A stretch of 64,000 nt of DNA from Weissella oryzae SG25 (lineage in GTDB: Bacteria > Bacillota > Bacilli > Lactobacillales > Lactobacillaceae): contig NZ_DF820488.1 in NCBI RefSeq assembly GCF_000691805.2, forward strand, positions 1 to 64,000, given 5' to 3'. Position numbers and translations under genes: made by a program. Shown piece by piece: positions 16,749 through 25,581 of this stretch. Each line of letters opens with the position of its first letter. Position 1 is the first letter of the stretch. Below the pieces are notes generated by a model, which saw nothing but the letters and a program-made list of their open reading frames with translations, had not been told where the DNA came from and did not search any database.

Positions 16749-16916
16749 ATGGGATTTTTCTTTGAAGATAAGTTTCAAGTTATCGAAAAAGGTGGCCTTC
16801 TCTCTTCGGATAAAGTCGCCCTAGACAATGTATCTGAAAAAGAAGCTCAAAAATTTATTGATAAACGTTCGGGCCTTTTCGGTGACGGCAAAACTTATTA
16901 CATCAAAAAGAAATAG
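16749..16916 (+). CDS. 55-residue basic hypothetical protein
   Basis: This is a plus-strand frame of 55 codons with AAAGGAG 10 bases before the ATG and a clear upstream promoter (16694-16702). The peptide is soluble and lysine-rich. No family is recognised. It runs convergent with the 76-residue minus-strand gene. Like 16304-16444, its promoter is joined to one of the covarying hairpins, which suggests shared control. Confidence 0.6.
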   Translation: MGFFFEDKFQVIEKGGLLSSDKVALDNVSEKEAQKFIDKRSGLFGDGKTYYIKKK

Positions 16917-16952
16917 TAACAATTATTTCGGCGATACTCTTTGTATCGCTTT

Positions 16953-17183
16953 TTATAATTCAGTTAACAAGGTATTAACCTCTAATAAAGTCATGTCAAT
17001 ATTCCCTTTAACTTTCCAAAAATGTACTAAATATTCATACTTTGGATTCTTATACGTTGTCTTAACTAAAGACAAGGTTTTGCTAATTTTATCTAAACTA
17101 GCTTGTGTCACAGTTAGTTGATCAACTACATCTTTTAAATTAACCTCTAAATCCTGCAACATTAAATCTTCATCTTGAGCCAT
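16953..17183 (-). CDS. 76-residue helical hypothetical protein
   Basis: The protein is small, acidic at the N-terminus and helical. AGGAGG lies 8 bases before the ATG. No family is recognised. It lies between the TED adhesin gene, which ends at 17321, and the two plus-strand small genes. Hairpin R4 lies in its upstream region (17235-17285). Confidence 0.55.
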   Translation of the reverse strand: MAQDEDLMLQDLEVNLKDVVDQLTVTQASLDKISKTLSLVKTTYKNPKYEYLVHFWKVKGNIDMTLLEVNTLLTEL

Positions 17184-17234
17184 AACTAAATCCTCCTAAT
17201 TTGTTTATTCTAAAATTCCGCCATTTCTGGGAAC

Positions 17235-17285
17235 TCCCAACTAAGGACATGAACCTTGCGAAGCCTTTAATTTGCTTTGTTGGGA
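17235..17285. repeat. covarying hairpin element R4
   Basis: Outer stem TCCCAAC/GTTGGGA, conserved TAAGGACATGAACCT and an inner stem AAGC-CTTTAATTT-GCTT. It is preceded by CCATTTCTGG as in R3. It lies between the adhesin gene and the 76-residue gene. Confidence 0.65.
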
Positions 17286-17320
17286 AATTATACTTGATAA
17301 AATTTTGTTACTACTTATTG

Positions 17321-19213
17321 CTACTTATTAACATTTACTTTTCGGAATTTTTTAAAGTACACTACTACTCCAGTAATACCTGCGAGCAACGTTGTTACTA
17401 ACCCAGCCAAAAGATATTTATTGATAGTTAAACCAGTATTAGCGAAGGCCACGGCGTCTTTATCCCATGAAAACTTATTGTTTGCAGAAGCTTTACGAGT
17501 TGCCGTCTTACTATCATTAACTTTGACCTCTTTTTGGTCCGAGTAATTAGCATTTACATCCTTATTTTTACCAACCTTTACCACTTGGCTATCTTCAACC
17601 TTATCAGTTGCTTGGGTTGCCCCCACATTCAAAATAATTGTTCCTACATTTTGAATGCCTTCGATTCCTGCTACACCAGCCCCGATAACACCAACTTCGG
17701 CACCCTTTTGGTAAGTATATTCTTCTGACACTTTTGCAGTATCGCTAGCACTTGACTGTACACTGTCCTTTCCTGACAAGTTTGTCTTTGCTAACTCTTT
17801 AAAATCTGATAATGAAATAACAGTGTTACCAACCACTTCATATCCTAACGAGTCCGTATCACTATCAGCGCTGGCTGGCACATGCACCTCAAAATCAACT
17901 CCATTTTTAATAGTATAAGTTTGACCGTCTTTTGACGTTAGCTTCTGACCGTCTTGTACTAAATAAGAGCCGTCTGGTAATTGCTTATCCAACTTAATTG
18001 TTAAAGCATTGATTGTATCTCCTGTATCAGTATTAGCACTTAGATTACCGGAAGCTGTAGTCGTCATGGAACCTGTGTAATTCTTATCGACCTTTAAATC
18101 AATTGTCTTGTCCCTAACAAGTGAATGAACGTCACTAACACCTAAGTCAAATTTAGGCATAGTTGCTTTAGGCGAAAAGCTAAATACCCTAGTATTATCT
18201 GTTTTCTCTAAATAAGCGTATTTTTGATTTGTCAAAGTAGCCGTTGCCTTATACTTATCACCATTAACCGCTTGTGTACCATTGCTAAGAAGGTTAATAG
18301 CGTCCGTCTTAGCGTTATTATCTACTGTTGATAATGCTTTATCAGAGACGGACTTCATGTAATTCTGCATTTCTGATTTTTTAGCTGTTTCTTTGCTAGT
18401 TAAATCAGCATTAACCTTATTATTTAATTCAGTCGTCTTAGAAGCAACTGCCTTAGTCAAATCAGCAGTTAATTTAGCCTTTGCTGTAGCCTCCTCTTTA
18501 TCATGTGTATCAGCCGTCAATGACGCTACACCACCTTTAGCTTCTAATGCTTGTGCTTTTTGATATAACTTATATCCAGCTTGTGCAACTCCTGCGTTAT
18601 CAGACAATGAGCTTAAATCAACCATACCACCGTCTGCACTTTCAACTTTACCGTCTTGTTCAGCTGCCCAAATTGCGTACTGTGTTGCCATATAAGCATG
18701 TAAGGCTGAATTTTCACCAGTAAAACCTAAATCACTGCTTGAAGCATTAGGAAAACCTAGTACCATAACATCTTGAATTAGGTTTGAAGCATACTTCGAA
18801 AGGTTGTCGTCCCAATGAACGCCGTCTTTACCCACTGGGTTACCCTTTGAATTTTGAATACAGTAAATAAACTGACCATTGAGCCACATAACAGCTGTAG
18901 GTGTAACCCCACCATAACCAATGGCTACATTGTTATGTTCAGTGTTATTAACCATTGAGCCGGCATTATCACCATTCAGAACATAGTAACCAATTTTACT
19001 AGTATCTCCATTGTGATAAGTTAAGGCTCCCAATCCGTTCATATCACCGTTTAAAGATTTAAGCTTGCTACTCATCAATTGAGTTACATTTGTGGGTAAT
19101 GCAGTATCAGCACTAGCAACTACCGGTGCCATAATGCCCGCTAATGAAATTGTAATTGAAGCAAGTGCCATTGTGCGTTTGAACTTACGTGCTTGTTTCA
19201 TTGAGATATACAT
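17321..19213 (-). CDS. thioester-domain surface adhesin (module A)
   Basis: The 630-residue protein has a signal peptide (about residues 1-36). Residues about 60-200 look like a thioester domain: FIYCIQ carries Cys118 and TQYAIW carries Gln178, the pair expected to form the internal Cys-Gln thioester that lets Gram-positive adhesins bind covalently to their target. An alanine/lysine-rich coiled region (about 210-310) and beta-rich stalk domains follow. The C-terminus has FANTG, a hydrophobic segment and basic tail, i.e. a non-standard sortase signal. It follows the sortase gene by 13 bases, which suggests a dedicated sortase-substrate pair. Its likely job is attachment to recipient cells or host surface. 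Confidence 0.75.
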   Translation of the reverse strand: MYISMKQARKFKRTMALASITISLAGIMAPVVASADTALPTNVTQLMSSKLKSLNGDMNGLGALTYHNGDTSKIGYYVLNGDNAGSMVNNTEHNNVAIGYGGVTPTAVMWLNGQFIYCIQNSKGNPVGKDGVHWDDNLSKYASNLIQDVMVLGFPNASSSDLGFTGENSALHAYMATQYAIWAAEQDGKVESADGGMVDLSSLSDNAGVAQAGYKLYQKAQALEAKGGVASLTADTHDKEEATAKAKLTADLTKAVASKTTELNNKVNADLTSKETAKKSEMQNYMKSVSDKALSTVDNNAKTDAINLLSNGTQAVNGDKYKATATLTNQKYAYLEKTDNTRVFSFSPKATMPKFDLGVSDVHSLVRDKTIDLKVDKNYTGSMTTTASGNLSANTDTGDTINALTIKLDKQLPDGSYLVQDGQKLTSKDGQTYTIKNGVDFEVHVPASADSDTDSLGYEVVGNTVISLSDFKELAKTNLSGKDSVQSSASDTAKVSEEYTYQKGAEVGVIGAGVAGIEGIQNVGTIILNVGATQATDKVEDSQVVKVGKNKDVNANYSDQKEVKVNDSKTATRKASANNKFSWDKDAVAFANTGLTINKYLLAGLVTTLLAGITGVVVYFKKFRKVNVNK

Positions 19214-19226
19214 AATTTAAAAACTC

Positions 19227-19988
19227 CTATTTGTTAAATCTAAACAGGTTTTGTACCTGTTTTTGTGCATTAGAAAAGGCCACTTGATTAACTAAGTGAC
19301 CTGTAACAACTACTCGATATTTTGCATGATAATAATCGGGGTATTCCTCGAAACACGTTGATAATGTAATTTGTGGTGTACTTGTTGATACTGCTGTATC
19401 TTCTAGTACATCAGAACGACTTAACGGCAATTTATCCCAAGTTGTAAGCTGATAAACATAAATATTTGTGCCGTCATAAAGATAAACTAATGGTTTTGCA
19501 CTAACTGATACTCTTGCCTGTAATGGACTAAAGAAAGTTGAATTGTCTGCAAAATTATGTGCCTCAACTGCTAAATTGTTTTGACCTAAAACTTCATTAG
19601 GTTTAGCAGTACCAGCTCCATTTTTCAACACATTTTCGCTTGTACCCTCATAAATCGGCATTGTTTTAATTGAAACTCGAACCCCATTCTGTAATGGCAG
19701 TGAGAGATAACCTCTTAATTCTAACTTGCCTTGTGCATGATTGTTATTCAGCCCATTTAAATCATTATTACCATAAATAATAGATTTATCTGGCCTGCCT
19801 TGCTTATGAATTTGTCCCGTATTGCTTAAATTTTTAGTCACTCTTAGGCCGGCTAAGTAGCCCCATATTTGAGGCTTGAAAACTTGATAACCAATCCCTA
19901 GCGAACTTGCAATAATTACCAACGTAAAAAATAATAATATCCAACGTTTCTGTCTCTTTTTTGAGGGTGAACGTAACTTAATAGCCAT
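19227..19988 (-). CDS. sortase
   Basis: The 253-residue membrane-anchored transpeptidase has an N-terminal membrane segment (about residues 16-36). The catalytic triad can be placed: His144 in VEAHNFA, Cys212 in TLSTCFE and Arg225 in KYRVVVTGH. Sortases cut LPXTG-type signals and join the protein to the cell wall. It lies directly upstream of the FANTG-bearing thioester adhesin and downstream of VirB4, so it is probably specific for the element's own adhesin. It may also process the LPETG proteins of module B, which has no sortase gene in view. Confidence 0.88.
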   Translation of the reverse strand: MAIKLRSPSKKRQKRWILLFFTLVIIASSLGIGYQVFKPQIWGYLAGLRVTKNLSNTGQIHKQGRPDKSIIYGNNDLNGLNNNHAQGKLELRGYLSLPLQNGVRVSIKTMPIYEGTSENVLKNGAGTAKPNEVLGQNNLAVEAHNFADNSTFFSPLQARVSVSAKPLVYLYDGTNIYVYQLTTWDKLPLSRSDVLEDTAVSTSTPQITLSTCFEEYPDYYHAKYRVVVTGHLVNQVAFSNAQKQVQNLFRFNK

Positions 19989-20050
19989 ATAGATAACTCC
20001 AATCAGAAAAATAATTAATTAAATATTTTTAAACTAACTACTCCATTCAA

Positions 20051-22600
20051 TTAAGAAAATAATTCTTCGGCCTTTGCGCTATCAGACTTTTCAAGTGTCT
20101 TAAACAGTTCTGTAAATTCAGGAAACATTGAATGAACCGCTAGTTTTCCAACACGTCCATACACATCACGCATAAGTGCCTCCCCCTTGATAAAATTTTC
20201 AAACCATTTAACATTTTTTTCGTTTGCTTCAAGCCCTACGAAATCTAAAATTTGTTTTGTTTCTGTGGGCTCATTAAAAGCAAAAACAACACCAAATTGC
20301 CCGTGATCATCATCTGAATTAATATCGTCAACAGATTGTGTCGCATAGACTAAGGCATTATTGTATGAACGTCCCACACGCTTAATTGACTTCAAGATTG
20401 CCCGACCAACTGAACTAGCTTGAAATATCCAAGCTTCATCAATAATTTCAAATGTATATTCATCAGGATTTTTACTACCAAAGCGGTCTGCAAACTTTCC
20501 AAGTGCAAACATTGTAGCCAATGACTTGCGTTGAATATTGGTGTAAGTATTTTCCTCTTGACCCTCACTTGGTAAGTCGAGGCCAGCTACTTCAAGAATA
20601 TTGACACGGGTATTAAATGAAACGGCGTCTTTTGAGCCGTCCGAAAAACTAAGCTTTAAAATACCAGTTGAAACCGTACTACGTAATGCTCTTGATAACT
20701 CTCTAGTTTCATCTTTCAAAGAATTATCCAAGTAATCAAGAACGTTCAGCATACCAACTTTTTTACCCCGCCATTTATCGGTAATAACATCACTAATTGC
20801 CCTGGATAAATCTGCTTTAACATATTGGTCAGGCATTCTAAATACTTGCTCAAACATAGCCAAAGCAACATCAAAGGCTGGGTCAGAATCAGCAGTAGCA
20901 TTTGACCCACGTACACCAGTACCAGCCAAAAAGACAATTGGGTCAAGAACCCCCCAATTATCAGAATTTTCAGCATTAAGCGTTGTAAAGTGATATTGAT
21001 TAATTAGCTTTATTAAATACGGATACTTTTTCTGGAAATCTGGGTCTGTAGTAGCTCGATTAAACCACCTTCTCACTTCTTGCTTTGGGTCAATATACAG
21101 TAACTTAGCATTCATCATTGATAGATAGAGCATTATTAGCTTGACTAAGAACGACTTACCTCGCCCAGTCTGACCTGTAACAGGGATATGTGGACTAGAT
21201 GTAGCAGAACCAGCAACACCTTGATTAGACACCAAAGGATTGAACATAACTAAATCTCTAGATGACTTGATACTGCGAGCAATAGTCTGTGACTGATTTA
21301 AATTAGAAACTCGGCCAATCACATAACCGGTATTATTCCCAAGTTGGTGTGAAATTCCGAATAAATTTTCACCTAAACCTTCATGTGAAGAATACTGTAA
21401 CCAACGTGTCTCACCTTCAAGCGAATAACTTGGTAACATACGATAGAACAAATCAATTTGCTGTGCAGAAGCTGAACTTAAAGTTACATGTCGCCTTGTC
21501 ATATGCGCTTTAAGTGCTTTGGCATTTTTCAAAACCTCTTTTATAGTTGAGCCATAGACAACAAAAACGCCTAACCAACTAAAATACTCCCGGTCTCTTT
21601 CCATGCCGTTTTGCATGCTTTTCAGAAGTATTTTTTTGATTTTGCGTTTATCAGAGTTATTATTTTGCCGTGCTTGTAACGCATCTCTATCCTCTGAACT
21701 AAACTCCTTTTCAAGTCCTGATAATTTTGACTTTAAGGACCGACCAAAACCAGACTTTTTTTCAGCCTTAACTTTGATTTTTAGTTCCATTGGGAAGCGC
21801 ATTTGTTGAGCTACCTCAAAAAAATGTGAATTAGTTAAATCAGTAGGTGTTTCAGAAATTGGCATAATTTTGGCATAGCTTCGGCCAAGCTCCGTGTTTA
21901 ACTCAATCACACCACGATTAGCACCGCTTAAAGTTGCGTCACTTAAATTGGGTAAGAACCGTTCCTCACTCTCACCAAGTACATTGTGAAGTTGTCCGCG
22001 AATATAATCGTGCCGAATATAGTAAGCTAATTCATCTTCACTTAATGCGATAGCATTTATTGAGGATAACGTGCTTTCTAAATCCCTTGCAACGTCAGAA
22101 AAACTGTTGAAATATTTCTTATCAATATCAACTTCATAACCAAATAATGGCATTAATTGGCGCTCTAATTCTTGAAACGTTTGGGTGACATTTTCACGCA
22201 GTGTATTATCAACCTTATACGATTTCAACTTAACACCTAAAACATAATAACTTTGAGTAACAATCCCTAAGTCTCGATTTAACATTGCAACTTGCTTACG
22301 GGCATAATATTCGGCCGTTTCTTTAACATCAGGTGCAAAATCGTTAGAGAGTGAAGTTTCACCGAAAAATCTTTCCTCTAGGTCTAACTCTTTTGGTATC
22401 ATTGATAATTCAAATTCTCCGAACCTAGCTATCTCTTTAAAAAGAAACGATAATGTTATTTTTCTTGCCTCTTTTTTCTTTAAATCATGATTAGCAATAC
22501 TTTCACTTGGGACACGAAAATATGCCCATACATCACCCGTTTTACTAAGTGCTAAATTACCTGCAAATAGCTTCATCGGATTTACTAACACTGTTTTCAT
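20051..22600 (-). CDS. VirB4-type conjugation ATPase (module A)
   Basis: The 849-residue protein is a membrane-associated motor that powers assembly and work of the conjugation channel. The N-terminal half is the VirB4/TrbE-like domain, and the C-terminal ATPase has Walker A TGQTGRGKSF (about residue 478) and Walker B FEIIDEAWIF (about residue 720). The length fits ConE/TcpF-type relatives of ICEBs1 and pCW3. It is intact. The module B copy (39865-42381) shares both motifs but is clearly divergent. The gene lies between the YPW-family genes and the sortase. Confidence 0.93.
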   Translation of the reverse strand: MKTVLVNPMKLFAGNLALSKTGDVWAYFRVPSESIANHDLKKKEARKITLSFLFKEIARFGEFELSMIPKELDLEERFFGETSLSNDFAPDVKETAEYYARKQVAMLNRDLGIVTQSYYVLGVKLKSYKVDNTLRENVTQTFQELERQLMPLFGYEVDIDKKYFNSFSDVARDLESTLSSINAIALSEDELAYYIRHDYIRGQLHNVLGESEERFLPNLSDATLSGANRGVIELNTELGRSYAKIMPISETPTDLTNSHFFEVAQQMRFPMELKIKVKAEKKSGFGRSLKSKLSGLEKEFSSEDRDALQARQNNNSDKRKIKKILLKSMQNGMERDREYFSWLGVFVVYGSTIKEVLKNAKALKAHMTRRHVTLSSASAQQIDLFYRMLPSYSLEGETRWLQYSSHEGLGENLFGISHQLGNNTGYVIGRVSNLNQSQTIARSIKSSRDLVMFNPLVSNQGVAGSATSSPHIPVTGQTGRGKSFLVKLIMLYLSMMNAKLLYIDPKQEVRRWFNRATTDPDFQKKYPYLIKLINQYHFTTLNAENSDNWGVLDPIVFLAGTGVRGSNATADSDPAFDVALAMFEQVFRMPDQYVKADLSRAISDVITDKWRGKKVGMLNVLDYLDNSLKDETRELSRALRSTVSTGILKLSFSDGSKDAVSFNTRVNILEVAGLDLPSEGQEENTYTNIQRKSLATMFALGKFADRFGSKNPDEYTFEIIDEAWIFQASSVGRAILKSIKRVGRSYNNALVYATQSVDDINSDDDHGQFGVVFAFNEPTETKQILDFVGLEANEKNVKWFENFIKGEALMRDVYGRVGKLAVHSMFPEFTELFKTLEKSDSAKAEELFS

Positions 22601-22711
22601 TATTAAACATCCTTATCTCATATTTTCGGTGAATTACCGAATATAAAAAATAGCCTGGCAGGGCATGACCCCCAGAGAAGCCAAAAACTTCTAACCAAGC
22701 TATAGGTATTA

Positions 22712-22984
22712 TCAGCGAATGGCCATTCTGCCAGCTCCCCAATACCTGTAATTGTTATAATCACTTAACTGTTCCCCACTAATAGGCAATAAATTTTCAA
22801 CAGTTAAATTCTTCCCCAGATTTTTAATTACTTTGTCAGGTAATTGATAACCGACTAAAGCCAAATTCTCCAGGTAAACATCTTTTTGCACCGTAACCCA
22901 CGTTAAAAATTCGTTTTTTCTTATTGGGTAACGAAACCTTCGCGTTTTACCTTTAAAACGAATGTCGACATAATCAGCCCTCAT
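22712..22984 (-). CDS. short hypothetical protein, possible partial YPW-family member
   Basis: The protein is 90 residues. The first 40 residues (with RRFRYPIRKNEFLTW) resemble the N-terminus of the two proteins encoded just upstream, in which a YPW motif is followed by acidic residues. The rest does not align. It may be a shortened member of the same family. It lies 2 bases from the next gene, so cotranscription is certain by position. The gap to VirB4 (22601-22711) holds only a small TTCGGT/ACCGAA dyad. Confidence 0.45.
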   Translation of the reverse strand: MRADYVDIRFKGKTRRFRYPIRKNEFLTWVTVQKDVYLENLALVGYQLPDKVIKNLGKNLTVENLLPISGEQLSDYNNYRYWGAGRMAIR

Positions 22985-22986
22985 AA

Positions 22987-23439
22987 CTAGCTCCTTTCCA
23001 AAGTAAATCCTGCAAAATAATCAGCACCAAGTGAAATGAATTTATCCTTGCTTTTCATGTAATCTAAAATATCCCACCAAGAACAACGTTCAAAAATAAA
23101 AGTCATTTTTAAACCCGGAACATTTTTTAAATTAAATACCCGACTAATTGCAAGCTCCAAGTCATTCTGAAAAAGTGCGCGCACCGCATTTATCTCGCTA
23201 TCACTATAAACAACATCAAATTCCGTATTGTTAATGTAGTGATAGATTTTAACAAATGTCGGAATGATTGTTGGAAGATCAGATACCGAGCAAATATGAT
23301 TTGCAACCGGAAAACCTAGTATTTCTGCTAAACGTCCACCTTTTTTAGCGACTTTTTCAAACTCATCTATGCTCCAAGGATAGGGATAAAAAGTTTTTTG
23401 CCCGTCTTGTCCGTAAACAAGTATTTGAATTTTACTCAC
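22987..23439 (-). CDS. YPW-family protein A1
   Basis: The 150-residue soluble protein has a family pattern seen four times in this window: YPW near residue 19, a Gly-Arg-x-Ala-x-x-x-Gly segment near 35-42, VYSDSEINAVRALF near 80 and a C-terminal LGADYFA. No known family is recognised. It overlaps the next upstream member by 4 bases. It sits inside the conserved transfer gene block between TcpE and VirB4, so a role in transfer or protection of the entering DNA is possible. Confidence 0.6.
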   Translation of the reverse strand: MSKIQILVYGQDGQKTFYPYPWSIDEFEKVAKKGGRLAEILGFPVANHICSVSDLPTIIPTFVKIYHYINNTEFDVVYSDSEINAVRALFQNDLELAISRVFNLKNVPGLKMTFIFERCSWWDILDYMKSKDKFISLGADYFAGFTLERS

Positions 23440-23864
23440 TTGTTAAGCTCCTTCATGTCTGCATAATAATTTAACCCTAAATCTTTTAATCGATTAATGG
23501 CGATTAAACGTTCAACAATTTTTGCCCACGTTATGCTTATAGGTAAGTTACTGGGCTCAAAAACACTCAAAGCAGCTTTACGAATATCGTACTTAAACAA
23601 CATACGTACTGCTTCTAACCTACTTGGTGCATAAACTAAAGAAATTCCTGCATTCTTAAGACGAATAATATTATCAATAATCGGTAAACGTTCACGTAAA
23701 TCAGTCACATGCACAATTAGCTTTACATCACTAGTTAGTCCAACAATATAAGCTTGCCCCACACTCTTTTTTGCAAATCTATAAATTTCTTCATTCAGCC
23801 ATGGATATTTAAAAGTGTGATTAATGCCAGTTCTATCACGCATTTTGATAAAGATTTCTTGCAT
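23436..23864 (-). CDS. YPW-family protein A2
   Basis: The 142-residue protein has the same pattern as its neighbours: YPW near residue 20, SVGQAYIVGL near 35, VYAPSRLEAVRMLF near 80 and LGLNYYAD at the C-terminus. It is most like the module B members at 35786-36226 and 36228-36671. It has no membrane segment or signal peptide. The stop overlaps the start of A1 by 4 bases. The function is unknown. Confidence 0.6.
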   Translation of the reverse strand: MQEIFIKMRDRTGINHTFKYPWLNEEIYRFAKKSVGQAYIVGLTSDVKLIVHVTDLRERLPIIDNIIRLKNAGISLVYAPSRLEAVRMLFKYDIRKAALSVFEPSNLPISITWAKIVERLIAINRLKDLGLNYYADMKELNK

Positions 23865-23876
23865 AGTGTGAGCCTC

Positions 23877-24266
23877 CTAATAAATTTGAATTTCTGAACC
23901 TATATCTGTAAAATACACTTCTTCATCATTATTTAAGTGACGATTTTTTACACGATAAATCCATAAATATTTTAGATATTGCCATGCCCATTGGTGAACT
24001 TTTAAACCGTCAGGAATTACTGTGTCATATAGCTTATAAACGAGCCAAGGAATACCCAAAATAACAGCTAAGCTATACTGTGGTACATACCTAATAGCAA
24101 GATAGATAAGTGGTATATCAAAGATAAATGCCAGCAAAACTACAATAAATGTTTCAAAGGAGAAAGAATAGGCGATACCTCCACCACCAAGCAATCCCTT
24201 TAACATTGCCCCACGAATTGTGTAACTATGCCGATATAACGCACGGTAATTGTAAGTATCTTTCAT
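23877..24266 (-). CDS. TcpE-like conjugation membrane protein (module A)
   Basis: The 129-residue protein starts with a basic, aromatic N-terminus, then has two close membrane segments (about residues 32-78) and a basic cytoplasmic C-terminal part with YLKYLWIYRVKNR. This layout and position, just after the TcpD-like gene, match TcpE/ConD of Gram-positive conjugation systems, an inner-membrane part of the channel. The module B homologue is 47727-48095, with the corresponding motif YLKYVWNFRIKKK. It is only 6 bases from the TcpD-like gene. Confidence 0.72.
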   Translation of the reverse strand: MKDTYNYRALYRHSYTIRGAMLKGLLGGGGIAYSFSFETFIVVLLAFIFDIPLIYLAIRYVPQYSLAVILGIPWLVYKLYDTVIPDGLKVHQWAWQYLKYLWIYRVKNRHLNNDEEVYFTDIGSEIQIY

Positions 24267-24272
24267 AATTAC

Positions 24273-24488
24273 TTACCCCTTTACCATATTTGCGATATTA
24301 CTTATCCAGCCAAACACAGTTGCCGTATCATGAACTAAGTAGTACGCTAATCCACCTGCTATAGCAATGATTAAAAGGCCTTTAAAATCACGACCCGCAA
24401 AACGTGACACAACTAATACGGCAACTATTGCCGTTAGCACACCAGCAACTTGACTAGTAATGAATTGTGTTAAACCCGAAAAATCCAT
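24273..24488 (-). CDS. TcpD-like small conjugation membrane protein (module A)
   Basis: The 71-residue protein has two hydrophobic segments (about residues 13-28 and 36-52) and an amphipathic C-terminus, the layout of TcpD/ConC proteins. It is probably a small channel component next to TcpC and TcpE. The order TcpC, TcpD, TcpE is the same in module B (48343, 48098, 47727). Confidence 0.65.
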   Translation of the reverse strand: MDFSGLTQFITSQVAGVLTAIVAVLVVSRFAGRDFKGLLIIAIAGGLAYYLVHDTATVFGWISNIANMVKG

Positions 24489-24508
24489 GTTTTCTCCTTT
24501 TCTAAAGA

Positions 24509-25471
24509 TTAATGTGTATATGAAAGGACAAAATATGTGCCCTCTTGCTTCTGCAATTTCAAATCAAACTGTTCAGTGTGTGTAATGTTAGTATCTTTCT
24601 GTACTAACGAAACTGTCCCTGAAACTTCTGGTTTAGATTTAGAACCGGAAATGTGCAAATCACTAACTGTCTTAACCGTGTAATCACCATTAAGGCCTAC
24701 TGGATTAGACATAATAAAGCTCATTTCATCAGCCGAAGATGAAACATACTTATCAAAAAACTTGTTGGTAAAGTTAGTAACATCACCAGTAACTGCTGTA
24801 TCAGCAATCGCTAAAGTATTTTCATTTCGTTTTTCTGCTGTAGAAACTTTGCCAGTAAAGCTTGGCTGTTCAGTAACAAATGGATTTGCGACAACTGTAA
24901 AAACATTGTCTTTCACTGCATAAGGGACATTTAAATAGATTGTCTTAGAAGCCCAATTGTTTCCGCCGTCCATATTAACTTTATAATCTACTTTTGACTG
25001 TGCTATTTTCACGCCATTTTTCACGTAGATTGAAACAATTGAAGTACTAGTCAGACTTTGAGCCTTTAAATTATTCGTGCCGATTAATTTTTGAGTATCA
25101 ATGCCATTTGCTAGATATGGCTTTAAATCTGATTGCCATTTGTTCATGTCCTCTGTTTTACCAGTCATATTTATATATGAAGTAATAAAATTAGACATAT
25201 ACCCACTCAATGCAGGCGTATACCCCACTGAACCCGTTTGAGCCTTATCCATTTGAGATTTAATCGTACTTAATTCATGTCTTAATGATTTATTCTCTTG
25301 TGTGGCCTTGGCAGTTCTCATAAATGCAAAAGGCCCGCTAACAATTAAAAATCCTAGGATTGAAAACATTAGAACACGGCTAAACCGTCTACTAAATCCG
25401 TGTTTCAATACTTTAGGTTTTAATTTTTTAGGCTTGACCTTCACTATTTTCTTTAGATTGAGCTTTACAAT
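24509..25471 (-). CDS. TcpC/ConB-like conjugation protein (module A)
   Basis: The protein is about 320 residues. A highly basic cytoplasmic tail is followed by one membrane segment (about residues 33-52 of this start) and two extracellular NTF2-like domains, the architecture of TcpC/ConB, the VirB8-like scaffold of Gram-positive channels. AGGAGG is followed after 9 bases by ATT at 25471, a rare but known start codon. A longer frame opening at 25540 would begin inside a terminator hairpin (25534-25563), and the TTG at 25480 is too close to the ribosome site. The true start is therefore unusual. The homologue in module B is 48343-49290. Confidence 0.75.
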   Translation of the reverse strand: MVKLNLKKIVKVKPKKLKPKVLKHGFSRRFSRVLMFSILGFLIVSGPFAFMRTAKATQENKSLRHELSTIKSQMDKAQTGSVGYTPALSGYMSNFITSYINMTGKTEDMNKWQSDLKPYLANGIDTQKLIGTNNLKAQSLTSTSIVSIYVKNGVKIAQSKVDYKVNMDGGNNWASKTIYLNVPYAVKDNVFTVVANPFVTEQPSFTGKVSTAEKRNENTLAIADTAVTGDVTNFTNKFFDKYVSSSADEMSFIMSNPVGLNGDYTVKTVSDLHISGSKSKPEVSGTVSLVQKDTNITHTEQFDLKLQKQEGTYFVLSYTH

Positions 25472-25533
25472 GGTACTCAACCTCCTTTTCAAGATATTTG
25501 AAAACCCGCCATATTTGAATTTATGGCAATAAA

Positions 25534-25563
25534 AAAACACCTTGCTATTAACTAAGGTGTTGC
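25534..25563 (-). terminator. intra-operon terminator before the TcpC-like gene
   Basis: ACACCTT pairs with AAGGTGT, followed by T7 on the minus strand, between the 101-residue gene and the TcpC-like gene. It resembles the partial terminators at 15388-15422 and in module B. Confidence 0.6.
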
Positions 25564-25581
25564 TAACAATAATTTAAATAT

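Noticed and set aside
24273-24488. Pilin or bacteriocin precursor
   Set aside because: Size alone would allow it, but the fixed order with TcpC and TcpE in both modules favours a TcpD-like channel component.
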